Notes: generated from the letters alone by a model not told the origin. 18,793 bases of DNA from Gallionellales bacterium CG03_land_8_20_14_0_80_55_15 (GCA_002780675.1 PEUR01000154.1:1-18793), one strand, 5' to 3'; counted from the stretch's first letter, positions 1 to 8,631 are shown. A program made the numbers and translations.

Positions 1-1
1 A

Positions 2-52
2 ACCCCGCTGGGTGTGCGTGAGTATGAGGTGGTTGAGGTTCAGTACCTTTAA
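2..52 (+). CDS. greA: Transcription elongation factor GreA, C-terminal end only (partial)
   Basis: The window opens inside this gene; only the last 16 codons and a TAA stop are present. The translated end (TPLGVREYEVVEVQYL) matches the final beta-strand of the GreA/GreB C-terminal domain, which in E. coli ends in a similar FEVIKVEYL pattern. GreA binds RNA polymerase and stimulates cleavage of backtracked transcripts. A greA gene next to yhbY is a common arrangement in betaproteobacteria, which supports the call. With so few residues the identity rests on this short match plus context. Confidence 0.75.
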   Translation, partial: TPLGVREYEVVEVQYL

Positions 53-57
53 ATCTG

Positions 58-134
58 GTGAGTAGTGAGTAGTGAGTGGTGAGTGGTGAGTGGTGAGTGG
101 TGAGTGGTGAGTGGTGAGTGGTGAGTGGTGAGTG
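58..134. repeat. Tandem array of a 7-bp unit (11 copies, GTGAGTR)
   Basis: Eleven uninterrupted heptamers: two GTGAGTA followed by nine GTGAGTG. The array starts 5 bases after the greA stop and lies in the convergent gap between greA and yhbY. The nine identical copies suggest recent slippage growth. The complement of the first part (CTCACTACT) recurs at 159-167, so a transcript across the gap could fold the array back on it. The unit length is not a multiple of three and no gene crosses it. Confidence 0.95.
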
Positions 135-172
135 TGTTTTTCACATACCACTGATCCGCTCACTACTGATAT

Positions 173-526
173 TTAACCGCGATTGCCCAGTTGTTTCTTG
201 GTCAGAGGCTTCTTGCCGCGATGGCGTGGCATTTGTTTGATTTCAATTTTGTGGATGTCAGGATTGGCTAGATAGACCACCAGAATTTTGCCGATGTGTT
301 GCACGGCAGAAGCATTGAGTTGTGTGCAAATCTCAGTGAGGATGGCTTCACGTTGTTCACGTTCGGCCATGACGCGAATTTTAATCAGTTCATGGAGCTT
401 GAGCGTCTGGGCAATTTCTTTTAATACGGACTCGGTTAAACCCGCATTGCCTATCATCACCGTTGGTTTCAATTGGTGGGCGCGGGCTTTCAGGGCAAGT
501 CGTTCTGCTACGGTAAGGTCTAACAT
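173..526 (-). CDS. yhbY: Ribosome-associated RNA-binding protein YhbY (CRM domain)
   Basis: A 117-residue single-domain CRS1-YhbY (CRM) protein. It begins MLDLTVAER, followed by LKARAHQLKPTVMIGNAGLT; the GNAG turn is the signature GxxG-type RNA-binding loop. In bacteria this family associates with pre-50S ribosomal particles. The chosen ATG (526-524) has a GAG-type ribosome-binding site 8-9 bases upstream; a TTG four codons further upstream is less likely. The C-terminus is basic (HRGKKPLTKKQLGNRG). It is divergent from rlmE, another 50S-maturation gene, with only 40 bases between the starts, so their promoters must overlap or lie inside the opposite coding region. Confidence 0.93.
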   Translation of the reverse strand: MLDLTVAERLALKARAHQLKPTVMIGNAGLTESVLKEIAQTLKLHELIKIRVMAEREQREAILTEICTQLNASAVQHIGKILVVYLANPDIHKIEIKQMPRHRGKKPLTKKQLGNRG

Positions 527-566
527 TATTATTCTCAATATTTATCCAAGGCGCGGATTCTAAACG

Positions 567-1187
567 ATGAAGGCTTCCAAAACCAGTAAACAATGGATGC
601 GTGAGCATATAAATGATCCTTTTGTGCAGCTCGCCCAAAAAGAAGGTTATCGTTCGCGTGCTGCCTACAAGTTGTTGGAGATAGATGACAGAGATCATTT
701 GCTCAAGCCGGGTATGGTCGTGGTTGATCTGGGTGCGACTCCGGGTGGCTGGTGTCAGGTGGCGGCAAAAAAATTGGGGCAGGGAGGCAAAATCATCGCG
801 CTGGATCTTTTGCCGCTCGATCCGTTGCGGGGAGTGGAGTTCATTCAGGGCGATTTCCGTGAAGAAGCGGTGTTGAATCAACTGGCAGCCAGCCTGCAAG
901 GCAAGCAGGTAGGACTTGTAATTTCGGATATGGCCCCCAACTTCAGCGGCGTTGGTTCGGTTGATCAGGATAGGTCTATGTATCTGGCGGAACTGGCTCT
1001 GGAGTTCGCGCTTGAACATCTCAGTCCTGAAGGAAGTTTTCTGGTTAAAGTCTTTCAGGGTGCAGGTTTTGAAGATTACATGAAACTGATGCGCAGCCGT
1101 TTTGCCAAGGCAGTGGCGCGTAAACCCCGTGCTTCGCGGAATCGCAGCAGCGAAGTCTATCTATTGGGAACAGGAAAACTTGAGTAA
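567..1187 (+). CDS. rlmE: 23S rRNA (uridine-2552 2'-O)-methyltransferase RlmE (FtsJ/RrmJ)
   Basis: A 206-residue SAM-dependent methyltransferase that modifies U2552 in the A-loop of 23S rRNA at a late stage of 50S assembly. The SAM-binding motif [11 protein letters not shown] is at residues 52-62. The catalytic K-D-K-E tetrad is complete at K35, D121 (in SDMAPN), K161 (in LVKVFQG) and E196. These are the E. coli positions (38, 124, 164, 199) shifted by three. The start lies 40 bases from the divergent yhbY start and has no strong ribosome-binding site. ftsH follows after 63 bases; the rlmE-ftsH pairing is conserved widely in proteobacteria and is heat-shock controlled in E. coli, but no sigma-32 promoter was recognised here. 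Confidence 0.97.
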   Translation: MKASKTSKQWMREHINDPFVQLAQKEGYRSRAAYKLLEIDDRDHLLKPGMVVVDLGATPGGWCQVAAKKLGQGGKIIALDLLPLDPLRGVEFIQGDFREEAVLNQLAASLQGKQVGLVISDMAPNFSGVGSVDQDRSMYLAELALEFALEHLSPEGSFLVKVFQGAGFEDYMKLMRSRFAKAVARKPRASRNRSSEVYLLGTGKLE

Positions 1188-1210
1188 TCAGCTGATACAT
1201 AGTTTAATGT

Positions 1211-1235
1211 CACACTTCGGTAGCCTCGATGTGTG
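1211..1235 (+). other. Small imperfect hairpin in the rlmE-ftsH gap
   Basis: CACAC (1211-1215) pairs with GTGTG (1231-1235), and a short inner stem (TCGG with the CTCGA side) continues after a T-T mismatch. It ends 4 bases before the AAGGA ribosome-binding site of ftsH (1240-1244). There is no T-run, so it is not a terminator. It may influence ftsH translation or mRNA stability, or be incidental. Confidence 0.35.
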
Positions 1236-1250
1236 TAATAAGGAATTATC

Positions 1251-3185
1251 TTGAACAATTTTAAAAGTATTGCAATTTGGTTGGTTGTGGCCTTGGTGCT
1301 GATGACTGTTTTTAACCAGCTCAATTCCCGCCAGCAACAGACTGCGCAGGCACATCTCGACTATTCTCAATTTCTCGACGAAGCCCGGAACGGGCATATC
1401 AGTAAAGTCGTTATCGAGGGCCGGAATCTGACCGGGACTTCTACCGATGGCAAGCGCATCAGCACTTACGCGCCCAGCAACGATATCTGGATGGTCTCTG
1501 ATCTGTTGAAAAATGGGGTGAACATTGAGGCCAAGCCGGAAGAAGGCGAGTCCTTCCTGATGAGTATTTTTGTCTCCTGGTTTCCGATGATCTTGCTGAT
1601 CGGAGTGTGGATTTTCTTCATGCGACAAATGCAGGGCGGCGGCAAGGGTGGCGCATTTTCATTCGGCAAGAGCAAGGCAAAATTGCTGGATGAAAACAAG
1701 GAGCGCGTGACGTTTGCCGATGTGGCAGGTTGCGATGAAGCCAAGGAAGAAGTGTCCGAGCTGGTTGATTTCCTGCGTGACCCAAGCAAGTTCCAGAATC
1801 TGGGTGGACGTATTCCGCGCGGCGTACTCCTTGTCGGCAGCCCGGGTACGGGTAAGACCTTGCTCGCCAAGGCGATTGCCGGTGAAGCCAAAGTGCCATT
1901 TTTCTCGATTTCCGGTTCGGATTTTGTGGAAATGTTTGTCGGTGTTGGTGCTGCACGGGTGCGCGATATGTTTGAACAGTCCAAGAAGAGTGCGCCTTGC
2001 ATTATTTTTATTGATGAAATTGATGCGGTCGGTCGTCAGCGTGGTGCGGGGCTGGGCGGCGGCAATGATGAACGCGAACAGACGCTGAATGCCTTGCTGG
2101 TTGAAATGGACGGCTTTGAAGGAGCCTCCGGTGTCATCGTGATCGCTGCGACTAATCGTCCCGACGTGCTGGATGCCGCCTTGCTGCGTCCCGGTCGTTT
2201 TGACCGCCAGGTCGTTGTGCCGTTGCCGGACATTCGGGGGCGAGAGCAAATTCTTCAGGTTCATATGCGCAAAGTGCCTGCTGCGCCGGACGTGGATGCC
2301 AATGTGCTGGCGCGTGGTACGCCCGGTATGTCGGGTGCTGATCTAGCTAACCTGGTTAATGAAGCGGCGTTGTTCGCGGCGCGGCGTGGCAAGCGTTTCG
2401 TGGAAATGGATGACTTTGAGGCCGCCAAGGATAAAATATTCATGGGTGCAGAACGTCGTTCCATGGTGATGCCGGAAGAAGAGCGCCGCAATACAGCTTA
2501 CCACGAGTCCGGTCATGCGCTGGTTGCCAAACTGATGCCCAAGACTGATCCTGTGCATAAAGTCACCATTATCCCGCGTGGTCGCGCGCTGGGGTTGACT
2601 ATGCAGTTACCCTCCGAAGACCGCTACAGCATGGACAAGGAACGCATCCTTTCCACTATCGCTGTGCTGTTCGGTGGGCGCATAGCGGAAGAAATTTTCA
2701 TGCATCAGATGACGACGGGCGCTTCCAACGACTTTGAACGCGCCACCGATATGGCGCGCAAGATGGTCACGCAGTGGGGGATGTCCGAGGCATTGGGGAT
2801 CATGGTGTATGGTGAGAATGAGGGGGAAGTTTTCCTGGGCAGGTCGGTCACCACGCACAAGAACATTTCCGAGGCATCCATGCAGAAAGTGGATGCCGAG
2901 ATTCGTCGCATTCTCGACGAGCAGTACGCGTTGGCACGCAATCTGATCGAAACGCATCGCGACAAGATCGAGGCGATGACCCGTGCGTTACTGGAATGGG
3001 AAACGATAGATGCCGATCAAATCAATGACATCATGGCTGGCAACCCTCCGCGTCCACCCAAACCCAGCAAGGCTGTTGAACCTCCTGCGGCACCCACCGA
3101 TCAAGGTCCTACCGCACCTGTGGCCAGTACGCCAGTAGCCCCGGTTGTGGGCAACCCCCCTACTGAGCCTGCTAAAGAAAGCTGA
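1251..3185 (+). CDS. ftsH: ATP-dependent zinc metalloprotease FtsH
   Basis: A 644-residue inner-membrane AAA+ protease that degrades membrane and short-lived cytosolic proteins. The first transmembrane segment is near residues 6-22 and the second near 103-122, with a periplasmic domain between them. Then come the AAA module with Walker A GSPGTGKT (196-203), Walker B IIFIDEID, the SRH region ending RPGRFDRQ, and the zinc site HESGH (H418, H422) with the third ligand Asp in [10 protein letters not shown] (D494). The C-terminus is a Pro-rich tail of about 45 residues (from GNPPRPPKP). The start is TTG, chosen because AAGGA sits 6 bases upstream and the protein then begins like the family ([13 protein letters not shown]). 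folP and glmM downstream is the usual gammaproteobacterial and betaproteobacterial order. Confidence 0.98.
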   Translation: MNNFKSIAIWLVVALVLMTVFNQLNSRQQQTAQAHLDYSQFLDEARNGHISKVVIEGRNLTGTSTDGKRISTYAPSNDIWMVSDLLKNGVNIEAKPEEGESFLMSIFVSWFPMILLIGVWIFFMRQMQGGGKGGAFSFGKSKAKLLDENKERVTFADVAGCDEAKEEVSELVDFLRDPSKFQNLGGRIPRGVLLVGSPGTGKTLLAKAIAGEAKVPFFSISGSDFVEMFVGVGAARVRDMFEQSKKSAPCIIFIDEIDAVGRQRGAGLGGGNDEREQTLNALLVEMDGFEGASGVIVIAATNRPDVLDAALLRPGRFDRQVVVPLPDIRGREQILQVHMRKVPAAPDVDANVLARGTPGMSGADLANLVNEAALFAARRGKRFVEMDDFEAAKDKIFMGAERRSMVMPEEERRNTAYHESGHALVAKLMPKTDPVHKVTIIPRGRALGLTMQLPSEDRYSMDKERILSTIAVLFGGRIAEEIFMHQMTTGASNDFERATDMARKMVTQWGMSEALGIMVYGENEGEVFLGRSVTTHKNISEASMQKVDAEIRRILDEQYALARNLIETHRDKIEAMTRALLEWETIDADQINDIMAGNPPRPPKPSKAVEPPAAPTDQGPTAPVASTPVAPVVGNPPTEPAKES

Positions 3186-3194
3186 AAGTTGCAC

Positions 3195-3226
3195 GCGTGG
3201 TCAGACAAAAAACGGTCTGTCCACGC
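3195..3226 (+). promoter_or_regulatory. Strong hairpin in the ftsH-folP gap
   Basis: Two 12-base arms, GCGTGGTCAGAC (3195-3206) and GTCTGTCCACGC (3215-3226), pair with one mismatch around an 8-base A-rich loop. The hairpin begins 10 bases after the ftsH stop and ends 13 bases before the likely folP ATG. No T-run follows, so it is not a standard intrinsic terminator. It may be a processing or stability element, or a control on folP translation. Confidence 0.7.
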
Positions 3227-3239
3227 TACTTGCTCAATC

Positions 3240-4064
3240 ATGATGTTGTCCTGCGGCTCATTTCAACTCACTCTATCTCGTCCGCTGGTGATGGGCATCG
3301 TCAATGTCACGCCGGATTCATTCTTTGATGGCGGCTTGCAGGGTCGGCGCGAAGCCGCGCTGGCTCATGCCATGCAGTTGCTGGAAGAAGGCGCGGACAT
3401 CATAGACATCGGTGGGGAATCCACCCGCCCCGGTGCGCAACCTGTCGGCATTCAAGAAGAGCTGGATAGGGTGTTGCCGCTCATTGAGGCGCTGCAAGGT
3501 GCGCCCGTTCCGCTCTCCCTAGACAGTTTCAAGCCTGAGGTGATGCAGGCTGCTATCGCTGCCGGAGTGCAGATGGTCAATGACATCAACGCCTTGCAGG
3601 ATGTTGAAGCGATGCGCGCGGTTGCGGACAGCAATGTCGCCGTGTGTCTGATGCACAAACAGGGCAACCCGCAAACCATGCAATTGCAACCCGCTTACGG
3701 TGACGTGGTGACAGAAGTCGCCGAGTTTTTGCGCGCGCGCATTGTGGCAGCGGAATTGGCGGGTATTGCCAGGTCGCGTATCGTCATTGACCCGGGGTTC
3801 GGCTTTGGCAAAACGCTGCAACACAATGTCACTCTGTTGCGTGAATTGAACAAATTGACCGAATGGGGGGTACCCGTGCTGGCTGGATTGTCGCGTAAAT
3901 CCATGCTGGGTACGCTGACGGGAAGGGATGTTGAACAGCGTCTCACGGCAAGTGTGGCAGCGGCATTGATCGCCGTGCAGCGCGGGGCAAAAATAGTGCG
4001 CGTACATGATGTGCGGGCGACAGTAGATGCGTTAAAAATTTGGAATGCGGTGAATTTGGCATAG
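3240..4064 (+). CDS. folP: Dihydropteroate synthase
   Basis: A 274-residue TIM-barrel enzyme that condenses p-aminobenzoate with dihydropterin pyrophosphate in folate synthesis. The pterin and pyrophosphate loops are clear: MGIVNVTPDSF (18-28), GGESTRPGA (58-66), DPGFGFGKT and the SRKSM loop near the C-terminus. With the ATG at 3240, M18, N22, F28, R63 and P64 fall on the same numbers as in E. coli FolP, which supports this start. A TTG at 3189 is open but would encode the intergenic hairpin as protein. Neither start has a good ribosome-binding site, so coupling to ftsH is possible. F28 and P64, whose substitution gives sulfonamide resistance in E. coli, are intact. Residue 29 is Phe where SDGG is usual. 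Confidence 0.96.
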   Translation: MMLSCGSFQLTLSRPLVMGIVNVTPDSFFDGGLQGRREAALAHAMQLLEEGADIIDIGGESTRPGAQPVGIQEELDRVLPLIEALQGAPVPLSLDSFKPEVMQAAIAAGVQMVNDINALQDVEAMRAVADSNVAVCLMHKQGNPQTMQLQPAYGDVVTEVAEFLRARIVAAELAGIARSRIVIDPGFGFGKTLQHNVTLLRELNKLTEWGVPVLAGLSRKSMLGTLTGRDVEQRLTASVAAALIAVQRGAKIVRVHDVRATVDALKIWNAVNLA

Positions 4065-4108
4065 CCGCGCGATTTGTCGCGCTGCTACGTTTTTGATAGG
4101 AAAATCAA

Positions 4109-5464
4109 ATGACTAAGAAGTATTTTGGCACTGATGGTATACGCGGTCGTGTGGGTAAGTTCCCGATTACACCGCAGTTTGTGATGAATCTGGGCTATGC
4201 CGCCGGCAAGGTGCTGGCCAATTTGGAGCATACCGCAGGAGAGCGTCCGGCAGTATTGATAGGCAAGGACACGCGCATTTCTGGCTATATGCTGGAATCG
4301 GCGTTGCAAGCCGGATTGATTGCCGCAGGAGTGGATGTTTACCTGGCAGGACCCGTTCCTACTCCCGCTGTGGCTTATTTGACACGCACGTTGCGTTTGC
4401 AGGCGGGTATTGTGATTTCTGCCTCGCATAACCCCTTCGAGGATAACGGCATCAAGTTCTTTTCTGCCAGCGGCACAAAATTACCGGATGAGATTGAACA
4501 TGCTATCGAAGCTGGGCTGGAGGCAGAAATTAAAATAGAATCCTCTGGTCAACTCGGCAAGGCTAAGCGTTTGGATGATGCATCGGGTCGTTATATCGAA
4601 TTTTGCAAGAGTACCTTTCCTTCAGCGATGAATCTGCGCGGCATGAAGATTGTCGTAGATTGTGCGCATGGCGCAACTTACAACATCGCTTCACCTGTAT
4701 TTCATGAGCTGGGCGCGGAAGTCGTGGCGATTGGCGTGACCCCGGATGGAATAAATATCAATGCGGGCTTTGGTGCAACGTCTCCGGCCAACCTGCAAAA
4801 AGCGGTGGTCGAACATCGGGCAGATGTCGGTATCGCGCTGGATGGTGATGGTGACAGGCTCATCATGGTAGATAGTGCAGGCAAACTCTACGATGGCGAC
4901 CAGTTGTTGTTCATCATCGCCAAGCATCGCCAGCAACAGGGCAGATTGCATGGCGGGGTGGTGGGTACGCTGATGACCAATCTGGCCTTTGAACACGCCA
5001 TGCGGCGTTTGAGTATCCCTTTCCTGCGCGCCAAAGTGGGCGACCGCTACGTCATGGAATTGTTGCAACAGCAAGGTTGGCAGATTGGTGGGGAGAATTC
5101 AGGTCATATCATTTGTCTGGATAAACACAGCACCGGTGATGGTATCGTTTCAGCCCTGGAAGTCCTGCACGCGCTGCACACCCGTCATTTGAGCCTGGCT
5201 GAAATGTCGCAGGATTTGCAGCTTTATCCGCAAGTGTTGATCAACGTGCGCGTGCATGGTGTCACAAAGTTGAAAGATAACGCCGAAATCAACGCGGCAG
5301 TTGCCGAAGCCGAACGTGCTTTGGATGGCAAGGGGCGCGTGTTGCTGCGTCCTTCCGGCACGGAGCCATTGTTGCGCGTGATGGTGGAGGGCGAAGAAGG
5401 CGCGTTAGTGCAGCAGTGCGCGGAGCAAATTGCGGCAGCGGTGCGCATTGCTGCGGCTGAATGA
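4109..5464 (+). CDS. glmM: Phosphoglucosamine mutase
   Basis: A 451-residue enzyme of the alpha-D-phosphohexomutase family that interconverts glucosamine-6-phosphate and glucosamine-1-phosphate on the way to UDP-GlcNAc for peptidoglycan and lipopolysaccharide. It starts with FGTDGIRG. The phosphoserine loop is ISASHNPF with catalytic S106, the metal loop is DGDGDR (D245, D247, D249), the sugar-specificity segment is GGENSGH, and the C-terminal phosphate-binding loop is [22 protein letters not shown] ribosome-binding site precedes the ATG. It follows folP after 44 bases in the conserved ftsH-folP-glmM order and is probably the last gene of that transcript. Confidence 0.98.
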   Translation: MTKKYFGTDGIRGRVGKFPITPQFVMNLGYAAGKVLANLEHTAGERPAVLIGKDTRISGYMLESALQAGLIAAGVDVYLAGPVPTPAVAYLTRTLRLQAGIVISASHNPFEDNGIKFFSASGTKLPDEIEHAIEAGLEAEIKIESSGQLGKAKRLDDASGRYIEFCKSTFPSAMNLRGMKIVVDCAHGATYNIASPVFHELGAEVVAIGVTPDGININAGFGATSPANLQKAVVEHRADVGIALDGDGDRLIMVDSAGKLYDGDQLLFIIAKHRQQQGRLHGGVVGTLMTNLAFEHAMRRLSIPFLRAKVGDRYVMELLQQQGWQIGGENSGHIICLDKHSTGDGIVSALEVLHALHTRHLSLAEMSQDLQLYPQVLINVRVHGVTKLKDNAEINAAVAEAERALDGKGRVLLRPSGTEPLLRVMVEGEEGALVQQCAEQIAAAVRIAAAE

Positions 5465-5478
5465 TGCACTGAGGTAAA

Positions 5479-5497
5479 CCCCCGGCTATGCCGGGGG
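5479..5497 (+). terminator. GC-rich hairpin after glmM
   Basis: A perfect 8-bp stem, CCCCCGGC (5479-5486) with GCCGGGGG (5490-5497), around a TAT loop, 14 bases after the glmM stop. The stem is very stable but no T-run follows, so it may act as a weak or Rho-assisted terminator or as a 3' end stabiliser. Confidence 0.55.
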
Positions 5498-5609
5498 ACG
5501 CGTTCAGGTTTGAGCGTTCCGGCGTTCATTGAAGAACGACCTTAAAATCCAGCAACCTTATTCACCCACTTGCAGGGGGGTAGAAACTGAATATGAATAC
5601 AAGCAAAAT
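5498..5609. other. Intergenic stretch without recognised content
   Basis: This is the first part of the 382-base gene-free gap between convergent glmM and clpA. Apart from a small CGTTC/GAACG stem near 5523-5538 I see no ORF, promoter or repeat in it. Confidence 0.5.
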
Positions 5610-5613
5610 CTAA

Positions 5614-5760
5614 GGAAACGCTGATTTATTTGTCATTCCGGCGCGGAGGGTTTAGCAGGAAGGCGCACGGTGGCTGCTCGCAAAGCCGGAATCCAGCGCC
5701 TTGATTAAAAAGGGTTTTCGCTTTTGCGAAAACAACAAAATCGAATAAATCAGCCTCTCC
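5614..5760. mobile_element. MITE-like element, 147 bp, with terminal inverted repeats
   Basis: The left end GGAAACGCTGATTTATT (5614-5630) and the complement of the right end (5744-5760) agree at 15 of 17 positions. CTAA flanks both sides (5610-5613 and 5761-5764) as a candidate 4-bp target duplication. There is no transposase ORF inside. The interior holds a second inverted pair, ATTCCGGC (5635-5642) and GCCGGAAT (5685-5692), and a third perfect hairpin at 5714-5733. CTAA fits the YTAR target preference known for the IS5 group, so mobilisation by an IS5-family transposase is a reasonable inference. Caveat: CTCTCCCTAACCC at the right edge also resembles common intergenic palindromes, so the exact right boundary is uncertain. 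Confidence 0.7.
5704..5733 (-). terminator. clpA: Possible clpA terminator inside the MITE-like element
   Basis: Read on the minus strand, GTTTTCGC (from 5733 down to 5726) pairs perfectly with GCGAAAAC (5721-5714) around a 4-base loop. CC and TTTTT follow. This resembles an intrinsic terminator about 115 bases past the clpA stop. The stem is only partly GC, so strength is uncertain. Confidence 0.45.
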
Positions 5761-5791
5761 CTAACCCTATCCCCGTTGTCCTCTCGCGTCG

Positions 5792-5841
5792 CAAGCGGGG
5801 GAAAGCGAAAACGAATCGCTACGCGAGTTTCATGTTAACGC
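5792..5841 (-). repeat. 50-bp dispersed repeat, copy 1 (after clpA)
   Basis: Read on the minus strand this starts 5 bases past the clpA stop. It resembles 18035-18084 after nudB: 26 of the first 32 positions agree, including a run of 13 (TGAAACTCGCGTA), and the remainder aligns with small gaps through CGCTTG. The copy also takes part in a larger imperfect palindrome (CTCGCGTCGC near 5782 with GCTACGCGAG near 5818-5827). Both copies point the same way relative to the gene they follow. Confidence 0.7.
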
Positions 5842-5846
5842 AACGG

Positions 5847-8093
5847 TCATGCGGCCACAGCTTCTTCATCAAACTCCAGCACTACCTTACCAGCCTTCAC
5901 ATCCACGGTGACTTTGCCGCCGTTTGCCAGTTTGCCGAATAGCAGTTCGTCTGCCAGCGCGGAACGGATAGTGTCTTGTATCAACCTTGCCATCGGGCGT
6001 GCGCCCATCAGCGGGTCGAAGCCGTTTTCGGCCAGGTAATCCTTGAGTGCGTCGGTGAACAGTGCGTCCACTTTTTTGTCGTGTAGCTGTTCTTCCAATT
6101 GCATCAGGAATTTGTCCACCACGCGCAGGATGACGGGTTTGTCCAGTTGCGCAAATGAGACGATGGCATCCAGACGGTTGCGGAATTCAGGCGTGAATAT
6201 GCGTTTGATGTCGCCCATTTCGTCGCCAGCGGCGGCCGTTTTGGTGAAGCCCATACTGCTTTTGTTGAGCGCTTCTGCACCCGCGTTAGTGGTCATGATG
6301 ACCACTACGTTGCGGAAGTCTGCTTTTCGCCCGTTGTTGTCGGTGAGTGTGCCGTGGTCCATCACTTGCAGCAGGATATTGAAGATGTCCGGGTGGGCTT
6401 TTTCGATTTCATCCAGTAGCAACACGCAATGCGGCTGTTTGCTGATCGCTTCGGTCAATAATCCGCCCTGGTCGAAGCCCACATAGCCGGGCGGCGCGCC
6501 GATCAGGCGCGACACGGCATGTCTTTCCATGTATTCGGACATATCGAAACGGTGCAGCGGCATACCCATCGCATAAGCGAGTTGGCGCGCCACTTCCGTC
6601 TTGCCGACACCGGTAGGCCCCGAAAACAGGAAGCTGCCGATCGGTTTCTGCGGGTCGCCCAGGCCGCTGCGCGACATTTTGATGGCGCGCGCCAGCATGT
6701 CTATCGCCCTGTCCTGACCAAATACGGTGGTCTTCAGATCACGGTCCAGATTCTTCAGCGCGTTGCGGTCGTCGTGCGATACGGTGCGCGGTGGAATGCG
6801 TGCGATTTTGGCGATGATCTCTTCAATTTCGTGTTTGCCTATGGTCTTTTTTTGTTTGGATTTTGGCAAAATGCGTTGTGCCGCACCGGCTTCGTCGAGT
6901 ACGTCTATCGCCTTGTCGGGCAAATGGCGGTCGTTGATATAACGTGCAGAAAGTTCGGCGGCGCTGGTGATCGCTGCGGCACTGAACTTGATGCCATGAT
7001 GATCTTCGAAGCGCGACTTCAGCCCCTTGAGTATTTCGATCGTTTCTTCGACAGAGGGTTCGGCTACGTCCACTTTCTGGAAGCGGCGTGACAGGGCGGA
7101 ATCTTTCTCAAAGATGCCGCGATACTCCTGATAGGTAGTCGCCCCGATGCATTTCAGTTCACCTGAGGACAGCGCCGGTTTGAGCAGATTGGAGGCATCC
7201 ATCGTGCCGCCTGATGCCGCGCCTGCGCCGATTAGCGTGTGTATCTCGTCTATGAACAGCACCGCATTGGGCGCTTCCTTGAGTTCTTTGAGCACCGCCT
7301 TCAAGCGTTGCTCGAAATCGCCGCGATATTTTGTACCCGCCAGCAAAGCCCCCATGTCCAACGAATAAACCTGTGCGTCTTTCAGCACTTCAGGTACATC
7401 GTCCTCGACGATGCGGCGCGCCAGACCTTCGGCAATCGCCGTCTTGCCCACGCCTGCCTCGCCGACCAGCAGCGGATTGTTCTTGCGGCGGCGGCACAGG
7501 GTTTGTATCACGCGATCAAGTTCCAGTTTGCGACCGATCAGCGGATCTATTTTTCCGGCTAATGCACAAGCATTGAGATCCTGCGTGTAGTGCTTCAATA
7601 CGCTTTCATCGCTGGCCGGTTGTGTGGTCGTCGTTTCGCCTTGTGCCGGGACGGCATCGGCTTGAGCGCTGTTGCCGTGAACGATCTGGTTTACCACATC
7701 AATGCGGTTGATATTGCGTTGCGTGAGGAAATGCACCGCATGGGAGTCTTTTTCTCCAAACAGGGCAGCGAGGATATTCGCGCCGGAGATTTCCTTCTTG
7801 TTGGCGGATTGGGCGTGCAGGATGGCACGCTGGATGACACGCTGAAAGCCCAGGGTGGGTTGCGTGTCCATGTCGCCATTGCCGGAAACTGCCGGGGTGT
7901 TGGCATCAATGAATTCGGTGATCACCTGGCGTAGCTCTTCGATGTTTGCACCGCAGGCACGCAACACCTGCGCTGCGGAAGCGTTGTCAAGCATGGCGAG
8001 CAACAGATGCTCAACGGTAATGAATTCGTGACGTTTCTGGCGTGCCTCGACAAAGGCCAAGTGCAAACTGACTTCCAAATCTTGTGCAATCAT
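5847..8093 (-). CDS. clpA: ATP-dependent Clp protease ATP-binding subunit ClpA
   Basis: A 748-residue double AAA+ unfoldase that feeds substrates to ClpP. The Clp_N domain occupies about residues 1-145. D1 has Walker A GEAGVGKT (211-218), and D2 has Walker A GPTGVGKT (492-499) with the [12 protein letters not shown]alker B. The ClpP-docking tripeptide is MGF (614-616) in the place of E. coli IGL, just before [15 protein letters not shown]. There is no ClpB-type middle coiled coil. The ATG at 8093-8091 is chosen because GGAGGA lies 8 bases upstream and the protein then begins [14 protein letters not shown] as ClpA does. It lies one base after the clpS stop, so the two are cotranscribed and probably translationally coupled. 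No ClpP gene is in the window. Confidence 0.98.
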   Translation of the reverse strand: MIAQDLEVSLHLAFVEARQKRHEFITVEHLLLAMLDNASAAQVLRACGANIEELRQVITEFIDANTPAVSGNGDMDTQPTLGFQRVIQRAILHAQSANKKEISGANILAALFGEKDSHAVHFLTQRNINRIDVVNQIVHGNSAQADAVPAQGETTTTQPASDESVLKHYTQDLNACALAGKIDPLIGRKLELDRVIQTLCRRRKNNPLLVGEAGVGKTAIAEGLARRIVEDDVPEVLKDAQVYSLDMGALLAGTKYRGDFEQRLKAVLKELKEAPNAVLFIDEIHTLIGAGAASGGTMDASNLLKPALSSGELKCIGATTYQEYRGIFEKDSALSRRFQKVDVAEPSVEETIEILKGLKSRFEDHHGIKFSAAAITSAAELSARYINDRHLPDKAIDVLDEAGAAQRILPKSKQKKTIGKHEIEEIIAKIARIPPRTVSHDDRNALKNLDRDLKTTVFGQDRAIDMLARAIKMSRSGLGDPQKPIGSFLFSGPTGVGKTEVARQLAYAMGMPLHRFDMSEYMERHAVSRLIGAPPGYVGFDQGGLLTEAISKQPHCVLLLDEIEKAHPDIFNILLQVMDHGTLTDNNGRKADFRNVVVIMTTNAGAEALNKSSMGFTKTAAAGDEMGDIKRIFTPEFRNRLDAIVSFAQLDKPVILRVVDKFLMQLEEQLHDKKVDALFTDALKDYLAENGFDPLMGARPMARLIQDTIRSALADELLFGKLANGGKVTVDVKAGKVVLEFDEEAVAA

Positions 8094-8094
8094 T

Positions 8095-8403
8095 TTAAAT
8101 TTCCTCCATGCCGCATCGTAACGGATGCCCGTGTAGTTGTGCAAATTCCGTTACCTGCACGACTTTGGTTTCGGCTACGTCGCGGGTGTAAATCCCGCAA
8201 ACGGCTGATCCTTCGTTGTGAACTTTGAGCATCAGTTGCAGTGCGCGTTCCCGATTGATGGCAAAAAAACGTTGCAGCACTTCGATGACAAATTCCATCG
8301 TGGTGTAATCGTCGTTGTATAAAATCACCTTGAACATGCCAGGTGGTTTGATTGCCGCGCGTTCCGGCGCGAGCGCGGTGTTGTCATGAGGTTGTGTGGG
8401 CAT
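8095..8403 (-). CDS. clpS: ATP-dependent Clp protease adaptor ClpS
   Basis: A 102-residue adaptor that binds N-degron substrates (Leu, Phe, Tyr, Trp N-termini) and delivers them to ClpA. The hydrophobic-pocket residues are present: N30, D31, D32 in VILYNDDYTTMEFV and H62 in LKVHNEGSA. The N-terminal 22 residues form the usual flexible extension that engages ClpA. The clpA ribosome-binding site lies inside its last codons (GAG GAA ATT TAA). The start ATG follows the poor upstream sequence CACCCTAAATT, without a clear ribosome-binding site, but no better in-frame start exists. Confidence 0.97.
   Translation of the reverse strand: MPTQPHDNTALAPERAAIKPPGMFKVILYNDDYTTMEFVIEVLQRFFAINRERALQLMLKVHNEGSAVCGIYTRDVAETKVVQVTEFAQLHGHPLRCGMEEI
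8102..8107 (-). promoter_or_regulatory. clpA: clpA ribosome-binding site within clpS
   Basis: GGAGGA on the minus strand, 8 bases from the clpA ATG and inside the last clpS codons. It decides the clpA start in favour of 8093 over upstream in-frame codons. Confidence 0.85.
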
Positions 8404-8631
8404 AATTTAGGGTGCATTTTGTCACTGATGTAATCGGTTAGCTTAATGATTAGTGATGTTTTTTCAAGTCTATTCATAAATAAAGCACATTAACCATTTG
8501 ACAGGAAAGGGTTGTAAAGGTTAAAAAGCGCACTGGCGTTTGTTTCAGAGTGATTGCGGAGGTTGTGCGGGCTTGGATTCAAACAGTTCAGCGGGGGGGA
8601 CCCGTTATTTTTAAGGTGAGGAAGCAATATC
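8404..8631. promoter_or_regulatory. Divergent control region between clpS and the cold-shock gene
   Basis: These 228 bases separate two divergent genes and hold no ORF I support. The clpS side is AT-rich. On the csp side TTGACA (8498-8503) is a perfect -35 box, followed after 17 bases by TTAAAA (8521-8526), a poor -10. If this promoter is used, the csp leader is about 100 bases, in line with long cold-shock mRNA leaders. The ribosome-binding region GGTGAGG lies shortly before the ATG. No convincing clpS promoter was picked out. Confidence 0.55.

Noticed and set aside
58..134. CRISPR array or origin iterons
   Set aside because: Units are 7 bp with no spacers, and no replication or cas genes are present; it is a simple tandem repeat.
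3189..3239. TTG start extending folP by 17 codons
   Set aside because: It would encode the intergenic hairpin as protein and shift the E. coli-matched numbering. The family starts at or near the ATG at 3240.
6519..7091. A 190-residue plus-strand ORF within clpA
   Set aside because: Antisense shadow of the conserved clpA AAA regions, with no start signals.
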